DNA of 64,000 nucleotides from Chloranthus sessilifolius (Eukaryota; Streptophyta; Magnoliopsida; Chloranthales; Chloranthaceae), in NCBI GenBank assembly GCA_021018995.1, contig CM037598.1:42400685-42464684 (forward strand). Reading direction: 5' to 3'. The notes below the pieces were generated by a model. It saw only the letters and a list, made by a program, of their open reading frames with translations, ran no database searches and was not told the origin of the DNA. The position numbers and the translations under genes were made by a program. Shown in pieces: positions 1-9,860 of this stretch (the first letter of the stretch is position 1; every line of letters begins with the position of its first letter).

Positions 1-16
1 TAAATATTTAATTTAT

Positions 17-300
17 ATGAAAAAATTTCAGCAAACGATAGATGAACGACTTGCGGAGGGCTCACAAGAGTCCACTGGACGAGATGATGTATTATCTCAG
101 GTATTGGGATCAGACACACGTGGCCGCGTCCGAGGCTTTGGGGGGGCAGTGACCCCAGCAAGCATTTTTGGACCGTCGTCGTCTAGGGGAGGGGGGCAGG
201 AGGTCCGCCAATTGAAAGAAGAAGTGAGCACCTTGAGAGAAGATCTTGAAGAAATGAAGTGGTTGATCACTCGATTGATCGGAATAATGGTAAACATTAC
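17..300 (+). pseudogene. CACTA transposase-type ORF, C-terminal fragment (Transposase_24-like)
   Basis: The reading frame contains a stretch ending in VLSQVLGSDTRGRVRGFG, then an S/G-rich linker and a coiled-coil-like segment (EVRQLKEEVSTLREDLEEM). The VLG..RG.VRG.G pattern followed by a coiled coil is typical of the C-terminal part of plant Ptta/En/Spm transposase-family proteins (Pfam Transposase_24). A GT donor-like site (GGTAAAC) follows around 290, so the apparent ORF to 352 probably runs into an intron. The N-terminal part is upstream of the window. It is likely the second ORF of the CACTA element spanning 1-5782. No catalytic residues are visible in this fragment. Confidence 0.65.
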
Positions 301-1169
301 TTTAAAACTTTTATACAATTTTTTCTCTTGTAGTTTTCTATTGTCATGTTAACAAACATTCATTTTCTTTCTGTAGCCCCCTCCACCGCCGCCGCCTCAA
401 CAATAGGCTCTCCTCTACAATACTTTGAATGGGTGCACATTTTGGATGAGTATGTTATTTATTGATGAAGTTACTGATTTTTTAATCTGTAAGAGGCTAA
501 TTTTTGGGGAGCTTCAGAAGATAATTTTTGTTCATAACCCCTGAAATTATCTTGCTTCATATGTTTAGATTGTTCCTACTGTTATCTTCTCCATATTCTA
601 AGTTAATAATGTTGTCCATTTTTTTCATATTGTTCACTGATTTGTTATTCTATTGGGTGATGGGGTGAACGACTATTGATTTGAGTAATTCATTTAGCTA
701 TTTTAGGTTCCAAAAATGACCAAGTTGAAGAGGAGATTGGAGTAGGTGAAGCTGAAGAGACTGAAGCAGGCAAGGATGATCGTGCTGATGTTGATGAGAT
801 GGTGATAGCGTGGAAGAGTGAGGATGGTAATGGTAGTGTTGGTGATTGTGGTGATCGTTGGTGGATTGTTGGTGATTGTGGTGGTTTGTTATTCTAATAC
901 ATTGGTTTGACGATCTTATTTTTTATTTTTTAGCGCATTTGTAATTCTATCTTGTATGTATAAGATTTTAGTTTTCCAGAAGCATCTTTCAACCAATTAT
1001 CTTGTATGTATAAGAGCTGCCATCAGATTTTAGTTTTCAGGTTTTGAAACTGTTACATACGTGCTGTAGGTATGAGATATTGATATATTAAATTTGTTAA
1101 CTAGGTTAGCTTATTTGGAGTTCAACAGATGATGAGATTCTGAAATGGATATTTATATCGATATCAGGG
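301..1169 (+). other. CACTA internal sequence, no recognised gene
   Basis: A short proline-coding stretch near 378-405 may be the last exon of the transposase-type ORF. A GAT/GTG-rich segment at 715-895 could code an acidic tail but carries stops. Direct repeats of TTGTATGTATAAGA occur near 950 and 1000. I see no RNA gene. Confidence 0.4.
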
Positions 1170-1989
1170 GGCTTTCACTCATCAAGATTTTGGGGGTACA
1201 AGGACACCATCAGAACTGGTGATTTGCAGGTATGAGTATTTGAACTAAGATCCTGTCATTTTATAGTTATAATATTTAGATATAGAAATATATAATTTAT
1301 GTATGCTACATCATACATATATAATATGATAAAGAGCAGTAAATGGTACCATTGGTACATGTTTATATATATATATATATATATATAGGAAGAAGAGATT
1401 ATTAAACTGAAACTGAACTGATTCGATTGTTTCAGTTTTTTTTTTTTTGTTACAGTTTGAATTAGATTTTTTTAAAATAGTGGTGCAGATGGTTTCATGA
1501 TCAAAATGTGAGATGGTAGGAACTTAAGATGTGTCCATAACAATCCTCAAGGTGGATACCTGCCAGACTATGCTCCACATCCTGCTATTGTACTAAAGAT
1601 GGAAGACGGGAGTGATCTTCTTCTTCCTATTATTGTCTGTATTTATTTTTTCCAAGAGTCTCTGTTCAGGATATTACTAAAGACAATATTTTACTAAATG
1701 GTGTTTTCTTGTCTTTTGATATATTTCTTGTTTTTGTTGGGCTGTTGGGCTGCAGTGGAGATGCCAAGTGTGTTGCTTATGGCTGCAGTTCGCAATGTTC
1801 AAATTGTATGTGTGTTTGTTCGCTAGATTGGTTTTGTCAATATCTTTTTGAAATTCAATTTATATTAGCTTGTATTGCATTTTGTACCAATACTACTCTG
1901 GGAAGGTGTCAAATCCTTTATTTGTGCATCAGGCTAGGCCCACTCTTTATCAAATCATGAAGGAGATGATTGAGAAGATGAGATATTCG
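1170..1989 (+). pseudogene. Captured fragment of a bifunctional nuclease (BBD type, DUF151): four exons
   Basis: Four exon-like blocks with consensus splice borders: about 1170-1228 (reads FWGYKDTIRTGDLQ in one frame, resembling the N-terminal region of plant BBD proteins), about 1514-1638 (RCVHNNPQGGYLPDYAPHPA, then IVLKMEDGSDLLLPIIV), 1756-1806 (EMPSVLLMAAVRNVQI) and 1933-1989 (ARPTLYQIMKEMIEKMRYS). The last three join in phase at AG/GT borders and match the DUF151 bifunctional-nuclease core known from plant BBD1/BBD2. Later exons, including the rest of the domain, are missing after the donor at 1990. The first exon is the least certain. A fragment captured by the surrounding CACTA element, not a functional gene. 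Confidence 0.75.
1364..1387. repeat. (TA)n microsatellite
   Basis: An uninterrupted run of about 12 TA units lies in an intron-like position between the first and second BBD exon blocks. Confidence 0.9.
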
Positions 1990-2279
1990 GTAAGTTTCTG
2001 TTACTTTAGTCCATCTCTTGAGTCCCAAAACTATAGCTATCTGATATATAATAGCACAATGTGTCATATTTTAGGTGCCTTAATACTTCGAAGCAGATTT
2101 ATTATCCTCGATAGCTTTAGGAGACTGATTTCTTCAATGTTGGTGAGAACCTTAACGGCTGTAACTTGGATGTTCAATCATTGTATTTGTCTCTTTTTTC
2201 TGCTGTAGCTGCTGTAATTATTGTTTTTTTTCCTTTGAAGAAGTTGGAATCATAAATTCTGCCTTGTATCATTAGGATA
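1990..2279 (+). other. Intron-like sequence after the captured nuclease exons
   Basis: Begins with GTAAGT, a good donor. An AG-bordered block at 2074-2170 has open frames but I do not recognise it; it does not match the next BBD exon. Confidence 0.4.
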
Positions 2280-2674
2280 GGTTGGTGTTACTACCACATC
2301 ACTTTATGTTATAGCCACCTCACTTAATCAAAGGAAAAAACGGTTGACTACTTTAAATCAGACAATGAAGATCATTTTTTGCCCCTATCTTCTATACAAT
2401 AGTTTTTTAGATCATGGGCCTACTATTAGACATCCCAAAAAGTGAACGTGAGCCATGTGTGATGGTACGCTATGATCATGGACGTTGTGGGATGTGTGCC
2501 ACTTGGAATCAACATTTGACCATCTGATGGTAGGATTATGAACTCAAGATCTATTGTATGGAAGATTGGGAAGAAAATGATCAGCATCGTCTGATTTAAA
2601 GCAGTCAACAATTTTTTTCTTTTGCTTAAGTGAGGTGGTTATAACATAAAGTGTGTGTGGTAGAAACACCAGCC
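2280..2674. mobile_element. MITE with ~105-bp terminal inverted repeats, probably Mutator-like
   Basis: The left end (GGTTGGTGTTACTACCACA) and the reverse complement of the right end (GGCTGGTGTTTCTACCACA) stay alignable inward for roughly 105 bp with few differences. Flanks are ATTAGGATA (2271-2279) and TTTAGGATA (2675-2683): a 9-bp duplication with one mismatch, or an exact 8-bp TTAGGATA if the border shifts by one base. Long TIRs with a 9-bp duplication fit a Mutator-derived MITE; an 8-bp duplication would suggest hAT. No ORF. It sits inside the CACTA element and is younger than it. Confidence 0.8.
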
Positions 2675-2765
2675 TTTAGGATATCCAATCTGTCATTATT
2701 TTATTATTATTTTCTTTTAGTGACTGACTATTATGTTTGGGTTCCTTTTCTCTTACCTTTTAAGG

Positions 2766-2878
2766 ATGCTGAACATGGTGACGATGATCAAGATGAGGAC
2801 AGGCCTCGTGATGTAGACCCAGAGGGACGGATTGAAAAATACACTGGAGTAAAAGTGAAGGCACGTTGCTACTTCTAG
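2766..2878 (+). other. Exon-like block of unknown origin in the CACTA element
   Basis: After an AG border an open frame encodes DAEHGDDDQDEDRPRD followed by VDPEGRIEKYTGVKVKA and a stop soon after. The acidic run and VDPEGRIEKYTG look like real protein, possibly another captured host exon, but I cannot name the family. Confidence 0.35.
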
Positions 2879-4445
2879 AAGCTTGCAATTCCATTATAAA
2901 TGAATATTGACAATAGCCATGAGATTTTATAAAACATAGTTAGCTCCAAGTGGCGTGCAATGTCTTATTTCTTGGTGTTTCTGCCTGTTCGATTTTACGA
3001 GTCACCTTCCATTTCTACATGGCGACTTTGATGCAACTTACTTGCCAAACTTTGTAAGCTCTTGAAATAACTTCCTTTTTTTCCTTAAATCTAGAGGAAA
3101 AAGAAAAACTGGATATCTGGAGCTGCAATTATGGGTGATTTGGTTAATCAAGATCAGTAAATGATCATTTGTGGATTTTATATAATTTCCAAACTCTTGC
3201 AAAATTTGAATGCTCGGCTACTTTTACCAACGAAAATGAAAAAAGAACATAATTATGAGTATTTATCAGCTGATATCCACTAATATCCTTATCCCCACTG
3301 AGATATACCTATAGTTATGGTACAAAAAGGTGCTAGGCACAGTCTAGCAGTTTGTCCCTTTTAATATAACGACAAGGCACGTGGCGATATATCGTTAATA
3401 AATATGAGATGAATCCGCATTGGTATGCAATAAACCATTTATTCGAAAGTTAATTATTTGAAATTCAAGCTCACTTATGGTAGGTTTCTTTTATCGCCAA
3501 GGTGAGACTCACCAATGAAGCAACTATCTGGGGGCGTAAAACGTTATAGCCTTGACGCCGATATTTGTAATACAACGGTGATCCTCGCTCCGTTCTATCT
3601 ATTCGATGAGATCGATGCGATTAGATCCTCAAAGACAGATTGCCGTTGGAAGTATCCTCCATCTTGTTTATTAAAAAATGAAGCTCTTAGATCGCCCTTT
3701 TTAGCATGGTTAAATGAAAAACTCTTATTTTTGTTTGTAAACAAACCAAGTTAACAACAATCAGTTTTAAATTTACGCAAAGTTCAAAATCTCCAATTTA
3801 AAAACTATTCGCATACCCTGTTTTTTTCTTCCATATTTTTTTCTCTACTTCATTAATATTTTCGACCTTTCCCGACTTTCCATTTTTTGCTATTTTTGTG
3901 CAAATATTTTTCTTGCCGAATAATTCCTGAATTTTGATTGGTGATTATGGTTCTACTGTTTCCTGTTGATGAGGGCAGACCCAATCCTGGAGACAAATTG
4001 GGGTGTTGTTGCCTAATAAGATGAAGTGCATTTGAGCATCTACCAATCAATTGATGAAACAAACAATTGGTTTGGCCACCAAAATATTACTATGGTTATT
4101 TTCAAGTCTTCTTAATTTCTCATTTTTCATTATATTTTCCACTTCAATAAATTATTGGTTTGCTCTCTTGGAATCTTAACTTTCTTTTAAGATATGATCA
4201 GTCCCTAAAGCTATCGAAATCACTCAATCACTCATTATAGTGGAACTCAGTTGTTTGCTCTGTAAGTATCTCTTGAGAAGCTCAGACATACTTGATTTAA
4301 TCACTATTAAAATATTGAAATCGGCTAAACCTTTCATGCACCAAGATATTTACTAATATATATGAAACAATAATTCCTAAAGTTGATTGCATTTCATCTT
4401 ATTCGCGTGATATCACCTAATATGTTATTTTTTTGTTCGTTCCAG
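2879..4445 (+). other. AT-rich CACTA interior with no recognised gene
   Basis: Small open frames near 3515-3754 (+) and 3853-4062 (-) show no recognisable domain. The sequence before 4445 ends in a pyrimidine-rich CAG acceptor belonging to the next captured exon. Confidence 0.45.
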
Positions 4446-4601
4446 TGCAATTTTCATTTTTATACTTGCACTAGTTGGAGTATTTTATCCATACAACCGA
4501 GGAGCTCTATTTACTGCACTCGTTGTCATATATGCCCTTACATCTGGCATTGCAGGGTATACTGCAACTTCTTTCTATTGTCAGCTTGAAGGAGCAAATG
4601 G
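4446..4601 (+). pseudogene. Captured single exon of a TM9SF/EMP70 membrane protein
   Basis: Directly after a TTCCAG acceptor the frame reads AIFILALVGVFYPYNRGALF then TALVVIYALTSGIAGYTATS and FYCQLEGAN. This is the conserved transmembrane segment of plant transmembrane-9-superfamily (endomembrane) proteins, in particular the YPYNRGALFT and SGIAGY blocks. The usual GT donor after the exon is absent (AATGG followed by TTCACT), so the capture border or a mutation lies there. Only one exon is present, too little for a functional protein. It runs in the same direction as the PP2C exon 146 bp downstream and the transposase fragment. Confidence 0.85.
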
Positions 4602-4747
4602 TTCACTCATTTTTGTTGTATATCTTTGTTCTTTTTGTATGAGCCTTATACCCTTGTGATACATTATTCATTTTATAGTTATTTCAGTTATCTTGCCTTT
4701 GTTTCTTTATGGTTATGGTTAATGTTTATATTGCCTTCATTTCATAG

Positions 4748-4876
4748 GAGGCCGTTTCCATGGTTAAATCCATCGAGGACCCAGAACAGGCAGCCAGGAG
4801 GTTGACTGAGGAAGCTAGTGAACGAGGCAGTTCAGATAACATTACTTGCGTAGTTGTCCGTTTCTTGTCCGGCTGA
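4748..4876 (+). pseudogene. Captured last exon of a protein phosphatase 2C gene
   Basis: After a TTTCATAG acceptor the frame reads [42 protein letters not shown] and a TGA stop. The [11 protein letters not shown] block is the conserved C-terminal PP2C motif whose Asp binds catalytic metal; EAV..V....DPEQAAR..LTEEA..RGS is the usual preceding helix in plant PP2Cs. The following 100 bp resembles a 3' UTR. No upstream PP2C exon is visible, so this is a terminal-exon fragment, intact in frame. Placed about 900 bp inside the CACTA terminus. Confidence 0.88.
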
Positions 4877-5229
4877 CGGGAGACGGCCATTTAGTAACAG
4901 CTCTAGGAATGGATCGTTAGATTCATTTTTGAATGGTGCTCTATGTTCGCCTCCAATGAACATGGAGAAATAAAAGAACTACTACTGTTTAAAAGCCGTA
5001 GAAGAAGAAAAAACTACGATTGAAGAAATACATTAGGAGACTTTGTTATTTTGAGAAGCAATGGCCAACTCAGATACAACTTCGTATATACTGTTTTCTC
5101 GTAATCAAAATAAAAATGGTTCCAATCAATTAAAGGAGTTCAATCCAGAGAAGGATTTCTCAATTGTGCATTCTTTCTATTTTAATAGCTGGAGGTATCA
5201 TTATATGATGTCTACACCATTATCTTGTT

Positions 5230-5470
5230 CTTGGAATATAAAAAATTGCTTTAAAAAAAGTATTAAAAAAATGCATTAAAAAAAATTGCATTAAAGCAAT
5301 TGCATTAAAAAAAAATAGTATTTAAAAAAAAAATTTGCATAAAAATTGTCGACGTAAATTTAAAAAAAAAAAAAAAAAATTTCATAAAAAAACCACTGCC
5401 AAAAAATTTTCATAAAAAAACCACTGCCAAATATATTTAAAAAAAATATATATTTAAAGAAAAAAAAAAA
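5230..5470. repeat. A-rich low-complexity tract with short direct repeats
   Basis: Poly-A runs alternate with GCATTAAAA units and a direct repeat of TTTTCATAAAAAAACCACTG near 5378 and 5407. Lies between the PP2C fragment and the CACTA subterminal repeats. Confidence 0.7.
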
Positions 5471-5765
5471 TGTTGGAGATGGCTTTTAGCCGTCTCCAAT
5501 AATAGGAGGTCACTTATTGGAGACGGCTTAAAGCCGTCTCCAATAAGTATTGGAAATGGCTAGATGACTTATTAGAGATGTCTCTAACATATCTTTGGAG
5601 ACGGCCATATGCCGTCTCCAATAACCTTGACTATTAGGGACGACTTCCATTTGGTCTCCAAAGACAATGGAGACGGGACTATTTGAGACTACATGGAAGC
5701 CGTCTCCAATACTATTGGAGACGACTTAGACACCTTTGGAGACGGCCAAAAGCTGTCTCCAATAA
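5471..5765. repeat. CACTA subterminal inverted-repeat cluster
   Basis: About a dozen copies of TTGGAGACGGC and its inverse GCCGTCTCCAA, several arranged head-to-head as hairpins (for example around 5513-5548 and 5600-5622). In En/Spm the comparable subterminal motifs are the binding sites of the element's TNPA protein; that role here is by analogy. Confidence 0.85.
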
Positions 5766-5768
5766 ACA

Positions 5769-5782
5769 CATTTTTTGTAGTG
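5769..5782 (-). repeat. CACTA terminal inverted repeat (right end)
   Basis: The minus strand reads CACTACAAAAAATG. It is followed on the plus strand by TGTTTTG, so the 3-bp duplication would be TGT if the left flank agrees. Confidence 0.85.
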
Positions 5783-5799
5783 TGTTTTGATAGGTATTG

Positions 5800-6073
5800 T
5801 GTGACAACCCGATTTTTCCCCACACAAAATTATGGGAAAAATCGGACCTTCTTATGTGCAAATGCTCTGATACCAACTGTGACAACTTGATTTTTTCCCA
5901 CACGGAATTCTGGGAAAAATCGGACCGTCCTATGCCTACTCTCTGATATCAACAGTGACAACCCCGATTTCCACACGCGGAAAGATAAGACGTGGAAACT
6001 CCGAGCCATCAGATCCTAGGACACAATCTGAATTATAGAATCATCTTTGGTATCGGGTTGCTCGAAACCCCAT
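5800..6073 (-). repeat. Tandem LTR-end/primer-binding-site units
   Basis: Units start at about 5800, 5878 and 5954 (TGTGACAAC...), followed by the LTR proper at 6074. Units 1 and 2 are about 77 bp; each has an inner hairpin (GATTTTTCCC / GGGAAAAATC) and closes with a CTCTGATACCAA-type sequence. On the minus strand TTGGTATCAGAGC (5864-5876) is complementary to the 3' end of initiator-Met tRNA, the usual chromovirus primer site, directly after TTGTCACA, an LTR end. So an LTR-end/PBS junction is present more than once in tandem. Confidence 0.65.
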
Positions 6074-6782
6074 GTGACAGCCTGATTTTCCTCCTCATTA
6101 GATATCTGGGAAGATCAGACCATCAAGCACTCAACAAATCCATATATGTGCGGAAGCAAGGCAGATAAAATATAAGGCAAAATGAACAAATAATCTCCAT
6201 CATTTCCAACATGAACAAAACTGTACAAACCACCGGTGACGGCCGATCGTCACCTAAATGGTGGTAAAAACTATACTAAAGATACATAAGTCTAGTCTAG
6301 AGAATGTACCAAGTACAAAACACAAAATAGATCCACACTATGTGGAGTCTAGAAAAAGTCCTCAGGTGGTAGATCTTCGCCTGCCTCCGGAGTGTAGTCA
6401 GGAACCTCCTCGAGCTTCGGATCCCGCCCTACGTCTTCACCCATACCTGTGACATATAGACAGGGTGAGCTACAATCGAAGCTCAGTAGGGGGAAAATCA
6501 ATGCCAAATCACATTTATCATTCTAATTCATAGACTTGATGAACAACTTTAAATTCTCATATTAATTATAATAAAATAAACACTCAGTTCGAAAGCATGA
6601 ATCTAAAACATGGCATGTACTGACGCTGAGCATATGAGAAATAATTTTGTGGTAGAGCATGGACATATCAAAGCACAGAGAACATATCAGGGTACATGAT
6701 ATATCAGAGAATAGAATAAATAAATGAACAAATATATCGGAGAATGAAGCGTATCATTAGAAGGAAACATTAGATCAAACTA

Positions 6783-6985
6783 TCCCATAGCGGGAACAAG
6801 GTCGTAACCTCGGGGACTCCACCCCCCTCTTGGAGCCTCCACTCCCCTTTGCAACTAATGTGGAACCAACACGTATAGCCAAAGTATCCCGTAGAGGGAA
6901 TAGAGTATTCTGTAGCGGAAATAAGGTTTAAAACCTTGAGGACTCCACCCCCCTCTTGAAGCCTCCACTCCCCTTTGCACTTGAT
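6783..6985. repeat. Two tandem ~125-bp units in the G LTR
   Basis: Both units contain GGACTCCACCCCCCTCTTG and CCTCCACTCCCCTTTGCA preceded by a TATCCC.TAG.GGGAA block. They lie in the part of the LTR transcribed last. Confidence 0.75.
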
Positions 6986-7360
6986 TTCAGAGTCAGAATA
7001 GTTCATATCGGAATTCGAGAAATTGAAATTCAAAGATTCAAAGTGTGTCAACATGTGAAAGTACGAAATTCAATTGATCATGTTCCAAAAATCAAATCGT
7101 TAACCGTGCAAAGAGATTCAAATTATTTTCTTTGCAAGAAATTCAATCTATGTATTAAATTAATTTCCATCAGCGACCATAATTCGAAGAAAAATAATCG
7201 TGCAGAACAATGGCGAGAATCACATGAGAGCTCTATCAATGGTTTCCCACATTCCACCTAGATCATAATAGTTCATAAACCATGTATGACAGAATTTGCA
7301 TAACTCATGTCTTCACAACCTTTTAAGAGGAAAAACTGAGACAGTCCAAAGACAGGGGAA

Positions 7361-7604
7361 TTCGCTCGAGTGAGTTCCAAGGTCACTCGAGCGAGTTCAC
7401 ATGGCACACCAAAACTCACTCAAGCGAGTTTTACCAGAACTGTTTTAGCCTGAATTTTCTTAGTGCACTCGCTCGAGCGGGTTTTTCAGAAGGAATCTCG
7501 CTCGAGTGAGTTACAATTCGCTCGAGCAAGTTGGTCCGAACTCTCCTTTTTAAACTTGAAGAATTCTCGCTCGAATAGTTTTCCAATCTCCCTCAAGCGA
7601 GTAT
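7361..7604. repeat. Array of CTCGCTCGAGCGAG palindromes (family G)
   Basis: Eight recognisable copies of the palindrome ACTCGCTCGAGCGAGT, with cores near 7365, 7386, 7419, 7472, 7501, 7521, 7570 and 7592. Several neighbours are 20-22 bp apart. Degenerate copies mostly change CG to TG or CA. On the minus strand the array lies about 600 bp downstream of the TATA box, so it should be in the transcribed leader. Confidence 0.85.
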
Positions 7605-8193
7605 GTTAGGTTCTAAAAATTTTAGAACTCGCTCTTCTTCCCTAATTTCGAAGATAAAAAATCTAATGCATCCATTCACGTACTCTCTACTCGAAGTTCA
7701 TCCTATCTGATCAAATCAATAATCCTACCTTAATTTTCACACATGCAAAGATTTTGGTGATCGATCATAGGGGTATCGGTGTTTGCGCTTCTCACGCATC
7801 CGATCCTCGAAACCCTTGCATGCGACCCATACACACGTAATTCAAGACCTACTTTTCTAAATAAAGACCCATACAATGCGTGACGGTGTTTACCTTCTCA
7901 GATTCACACATGCAGAGTTCACAATCGTCGGTGCCGAGAATTACTCTTACGTCCAATAGTTTGATCTTTCTTTGCTTTGATCATGACGATATCGTGATCG
8001 AAATTCCTTTGCGATCAAAGTGGAGATCGTCTCGAAGCAGAAAGAGAAATCGAGAGAGATCTAATGGCTGAGATCTCTTGAGAAAGGGAATCAAAAGGAG
8101 AAGGAAAATGAAATCTTCTCTCGTTTTTTCTCTCAACGATCTTCAACGAGTTGGCTATTCTAAACTCATGCATAGCTTATGCGTGAGAAGGGG

Positions 8194-8199
8194 TTTATA
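8194..8199 (-). promoter_or_regulatory. TATA box of the G LTR
   Basis: The minus strand reads GTTATAAACCCC, followed by a pyrimidine/purine-rich leader with TTTTCTCTC runs. The position about 330 bp into the LTR is plausible for the U3 promoter. Judged from sequence only. Confidence 0.5.
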
Positions 8200-8525
8200 A
8201 CAAAGGCACTGATTCGGTGTGCAGTCGGCACATCAAACACAGTATATTGGCTTGTAAAATAAAAATAAAAATAAAAGAATGGAAGTCAAGGTCTAATGCA
8301 CTCGACAGGTTTTGATACTAAGACCTTGTGCTTACAAACCCAGTTTTTTAATAGTCGTGCTGTCAAGGAGCCTGTGTAACCTTTTACCCTGTTTAATACC
8401 TATACCTTATTAGAAAGGTACACCTTACAAATTAATACAGTGATTGGTTTCAATACAAGGCGCAGATTGCTCTCGGTCATTGAACACATTACATACTCGG
8501 TGTATTTAATTCGGAATTTCTAGGG

Positions 8526-8559
8526 TCCCCCTTAAAAGAATTTTCATCCTCGAAAATTC
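8526..8559 (-). other. Polypurine tract and pol-LTR junction motif of element G
   Basis: Minus strand GAATTTTCGAGGATGAAAATTC is followed by TTTTAAGGGGGA. In Tekay/Del-type chromoviruses this palindromic 'TTTCGAGGACGAAA'-like sequence and purine run stand just before the 3' LTR. Confidence 0.6.
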
Positions 8560-9254
8560 ATCACGGAAGTTCAAAGTTCTTAAGTAGGATACCCTTAAGA
8601 AGGTCTTTGACCACTGTAACCATAGTTAAATCTGTCCCTGGGGTTCCCATTTACCACCAAGTCTTACTCATTGCTCATAAGAAGTTATTCTAGACTACGT
8701 GGGTCACATGTCAAGTTAACCATTGTTGTCATCTACCATTGTCAAAATGTAAAAGCTTACGGTAAACATCACATGTTCAGTTAACCATTGAAATCAAAAT
8801 ATTATGCGATCATGCATTCACAACCATTTACATTACTAATAACCATCAAGCCTAATATTAACATCACTATACTACATCAACAATTTTAACGTGAATAACC
8901 TATCGAGGTAAACATCATTACGAAAGCTAATCCATTCATCAAAAGCTTAACCACATGTCAAATTAAGCTATTCGTTTACACATTAGCATGATAACAAAAG
9001 CTTAACCTATTCATCAAAGTTTAACAAAATTTCACACTTTTATAGATACAAATTCACCATTGTTCAAGGCATCTCAGTGCCATAACCCAAAAGAGGACAA
9101 ATTGTTTACCGATTATTGGATCCATCATCGATCCGCATGCTCACCTGGCTGATCTGTTGGCTACTCCTCATGACATCTTGCTCCAGAATCAGATGCACAT
9201 GTTGTATACCCTGTTGTATACTCCCTTCAAATAGTTATGAATGGGGTGGAGCTG
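8560..9254 (-). other. Internal retroelement sequence without recognised coding
   Basis: AT-rich sequence between the G LTR and the ORF remnant upstream on the minus strand. Short repeats of AGCTTAACC(A/T) and CATCAAAAGCTTAACC type occur at 8750-9020. No recognisable integrase or chromodomain. Confidence 0.4.
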
Positions 9255-9643
9255 GTCGGGTATGCCTACTGCATTAGATTCAATAGCAGGGCCTCTTGGA
9301 AGTCCAATCGTCGATGCACGATGCTCATCTGCCTATTGAATTTTGTCAGTGTGAGGACATCTCCTTCCGGGGCAGGTGGTGGTTGAACTGGGACCTGTTG
9401 AGGTGGGGGCATTTGGGGTGCATCCATGGGTGCGAGCTGTTCCGGTTCATCCTGAACACCTTCTGCCATCTACCGAAGGCATCAATTTTGTACACTGATT
9501 TTCAACTTTTTGTGGCTCAACTGCCACTCATGCATGGTATATTTGCGAATCTTATCAGTCCATTTTTCTTCGCTTGTTGAAATTTCGTATGGGCCATCAT
9601 TATCATCATTTTCACATCCTTCTAAGAGTTGGGAGATAAGCCG
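9255..9643 (-). pseudogene. Retroelement accessory ORF remnant, C-terminal half (unassigned)
   Basis: On the minus strand from the solo-LTR border the frame reads RLISQLLEGCENDDNDGPYE and continues to a TMHEWQLSHKK region. A following frame starting at 9469 encodes MAEGVQDEPEQLAPMD, a Pro/Gln-rich linker (PQMPPPQQVPVQPPP) and a helical tail (FNRQMSIVHRRLDFQEALL). A globular domain, Pro-rich linker and C-terminal helix resemble the 'putative plant transposon protein' ORFs found in many plant retroelements. Stops separate the pieces. It continues across the solo LTR into 12175-12452. Confidence 0.45.
9639..9643. repeat. Target-site duplication AGCCG (left copy)
   Basis: AGCCG directly precedes TGTAATAGCCC at 9644 and is repeated at 12170-12174 directly after the closing TGTCACA. 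Confidence 0.85.
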
Positions 9644-9854
9644 TGTAATAGCCCGAAAAATTACACTAAACTATAACCTCGGGATCCGTGCCCGATCGGT
9701 CACAGGTTTGACCAATTAGGAGTTCGATAGTTAGCGTAGAGTGTGATGAGTGAATGAGATGAGATGGTTGTGAGGCTATGTGGTGTGTGTTGTGAATCTG
9801 AAGTCACATACACCTATTGAGGTGCATGTGCTCAACACACAAGCTAAGGGGGGG

Positions 9855-9860
9855 ATAAAA
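9855..9860 (+). promoter_or_regulatory. TATA-like box of the solo LTR
   Basis: GGGGATAAAAGGG is followed by an AG-rich leader (GAGAGAGAAG) of the kind seen after retroelement promoters. A weak consensus match, supported mainly by position. Confidence 0.35.

Larger units (their letters stand above)
1..5782 (+). mobile_element. CACTA (En/Spm) transposon, right-hand part, carrying host gene fragments
   Basis: The right end is seen directly: at 5769-5782 the minus strand reads CACTACAAAAAATG, the standard CACTA terminus, preceded inward by about 300 bp of GGAGACGGC/GCCGTCTCC subterminal repeats. The left end lies outside the window. Inside, in the same orientation, are a fragment of a plant CACTA transposase-type ORF, exons resembling a BBD bifunctional nuclease, one TM9SF exon and the last exon of a PP2C gene. 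Capture of host fragments is well known for CACTA elements. The 3-bp target duplication cannot be checked without the left end. The gene fragments could instead be older chromosomal debris into which the element inserted, but their shared orientation and position inside the terminus favour capture. Confidence 0.82.
6074..8525 (-). mobile_element. Chromovirus-like (Tekay/Del type) long terminal repeat, element G
   Basis: On the minus strand the LTR ends in GGCTGTCACA at 6074. Its upstream edge lies near 8525, just after a purine run (TTTTAAGGGGGA) preceded by GAATTTTCGAGGATGAAAATTC, the sequence that typically separates the pol gene from the 3' LTR in Tekay-type chromoviruses. A block near 6440-6490 (minus: TGTAGCTCACCC) is shared with the solo LTR at 11680-11710. 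It contains a TATA box, a CTCGCTCGAGCGAG array and a 100-bp tandem pair. The exact first base is unclear because no clean TG start is visible. Confidence 0.6.

Noticed and set aside
4446-4876. A real host gene encoding TM9SF or PP2C
   Set aside because: Only single exons are present, from unrelated genes, 146 bp apart, inside a CACTA terminus.
5471-5765. Treating the CACTA subterminal repeats as one more array of the promoter-palindrome system
   Set aside because: They look alike, but subterminal transposase-binding repeats are an established CACTA feature and explain them fully.
5864-5876. tRNA-Met gene
   Set aside because: Only 13 bases complementary to the 3' end of initiator tRNA; no cloverleaf. 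It is a primer-binding site.
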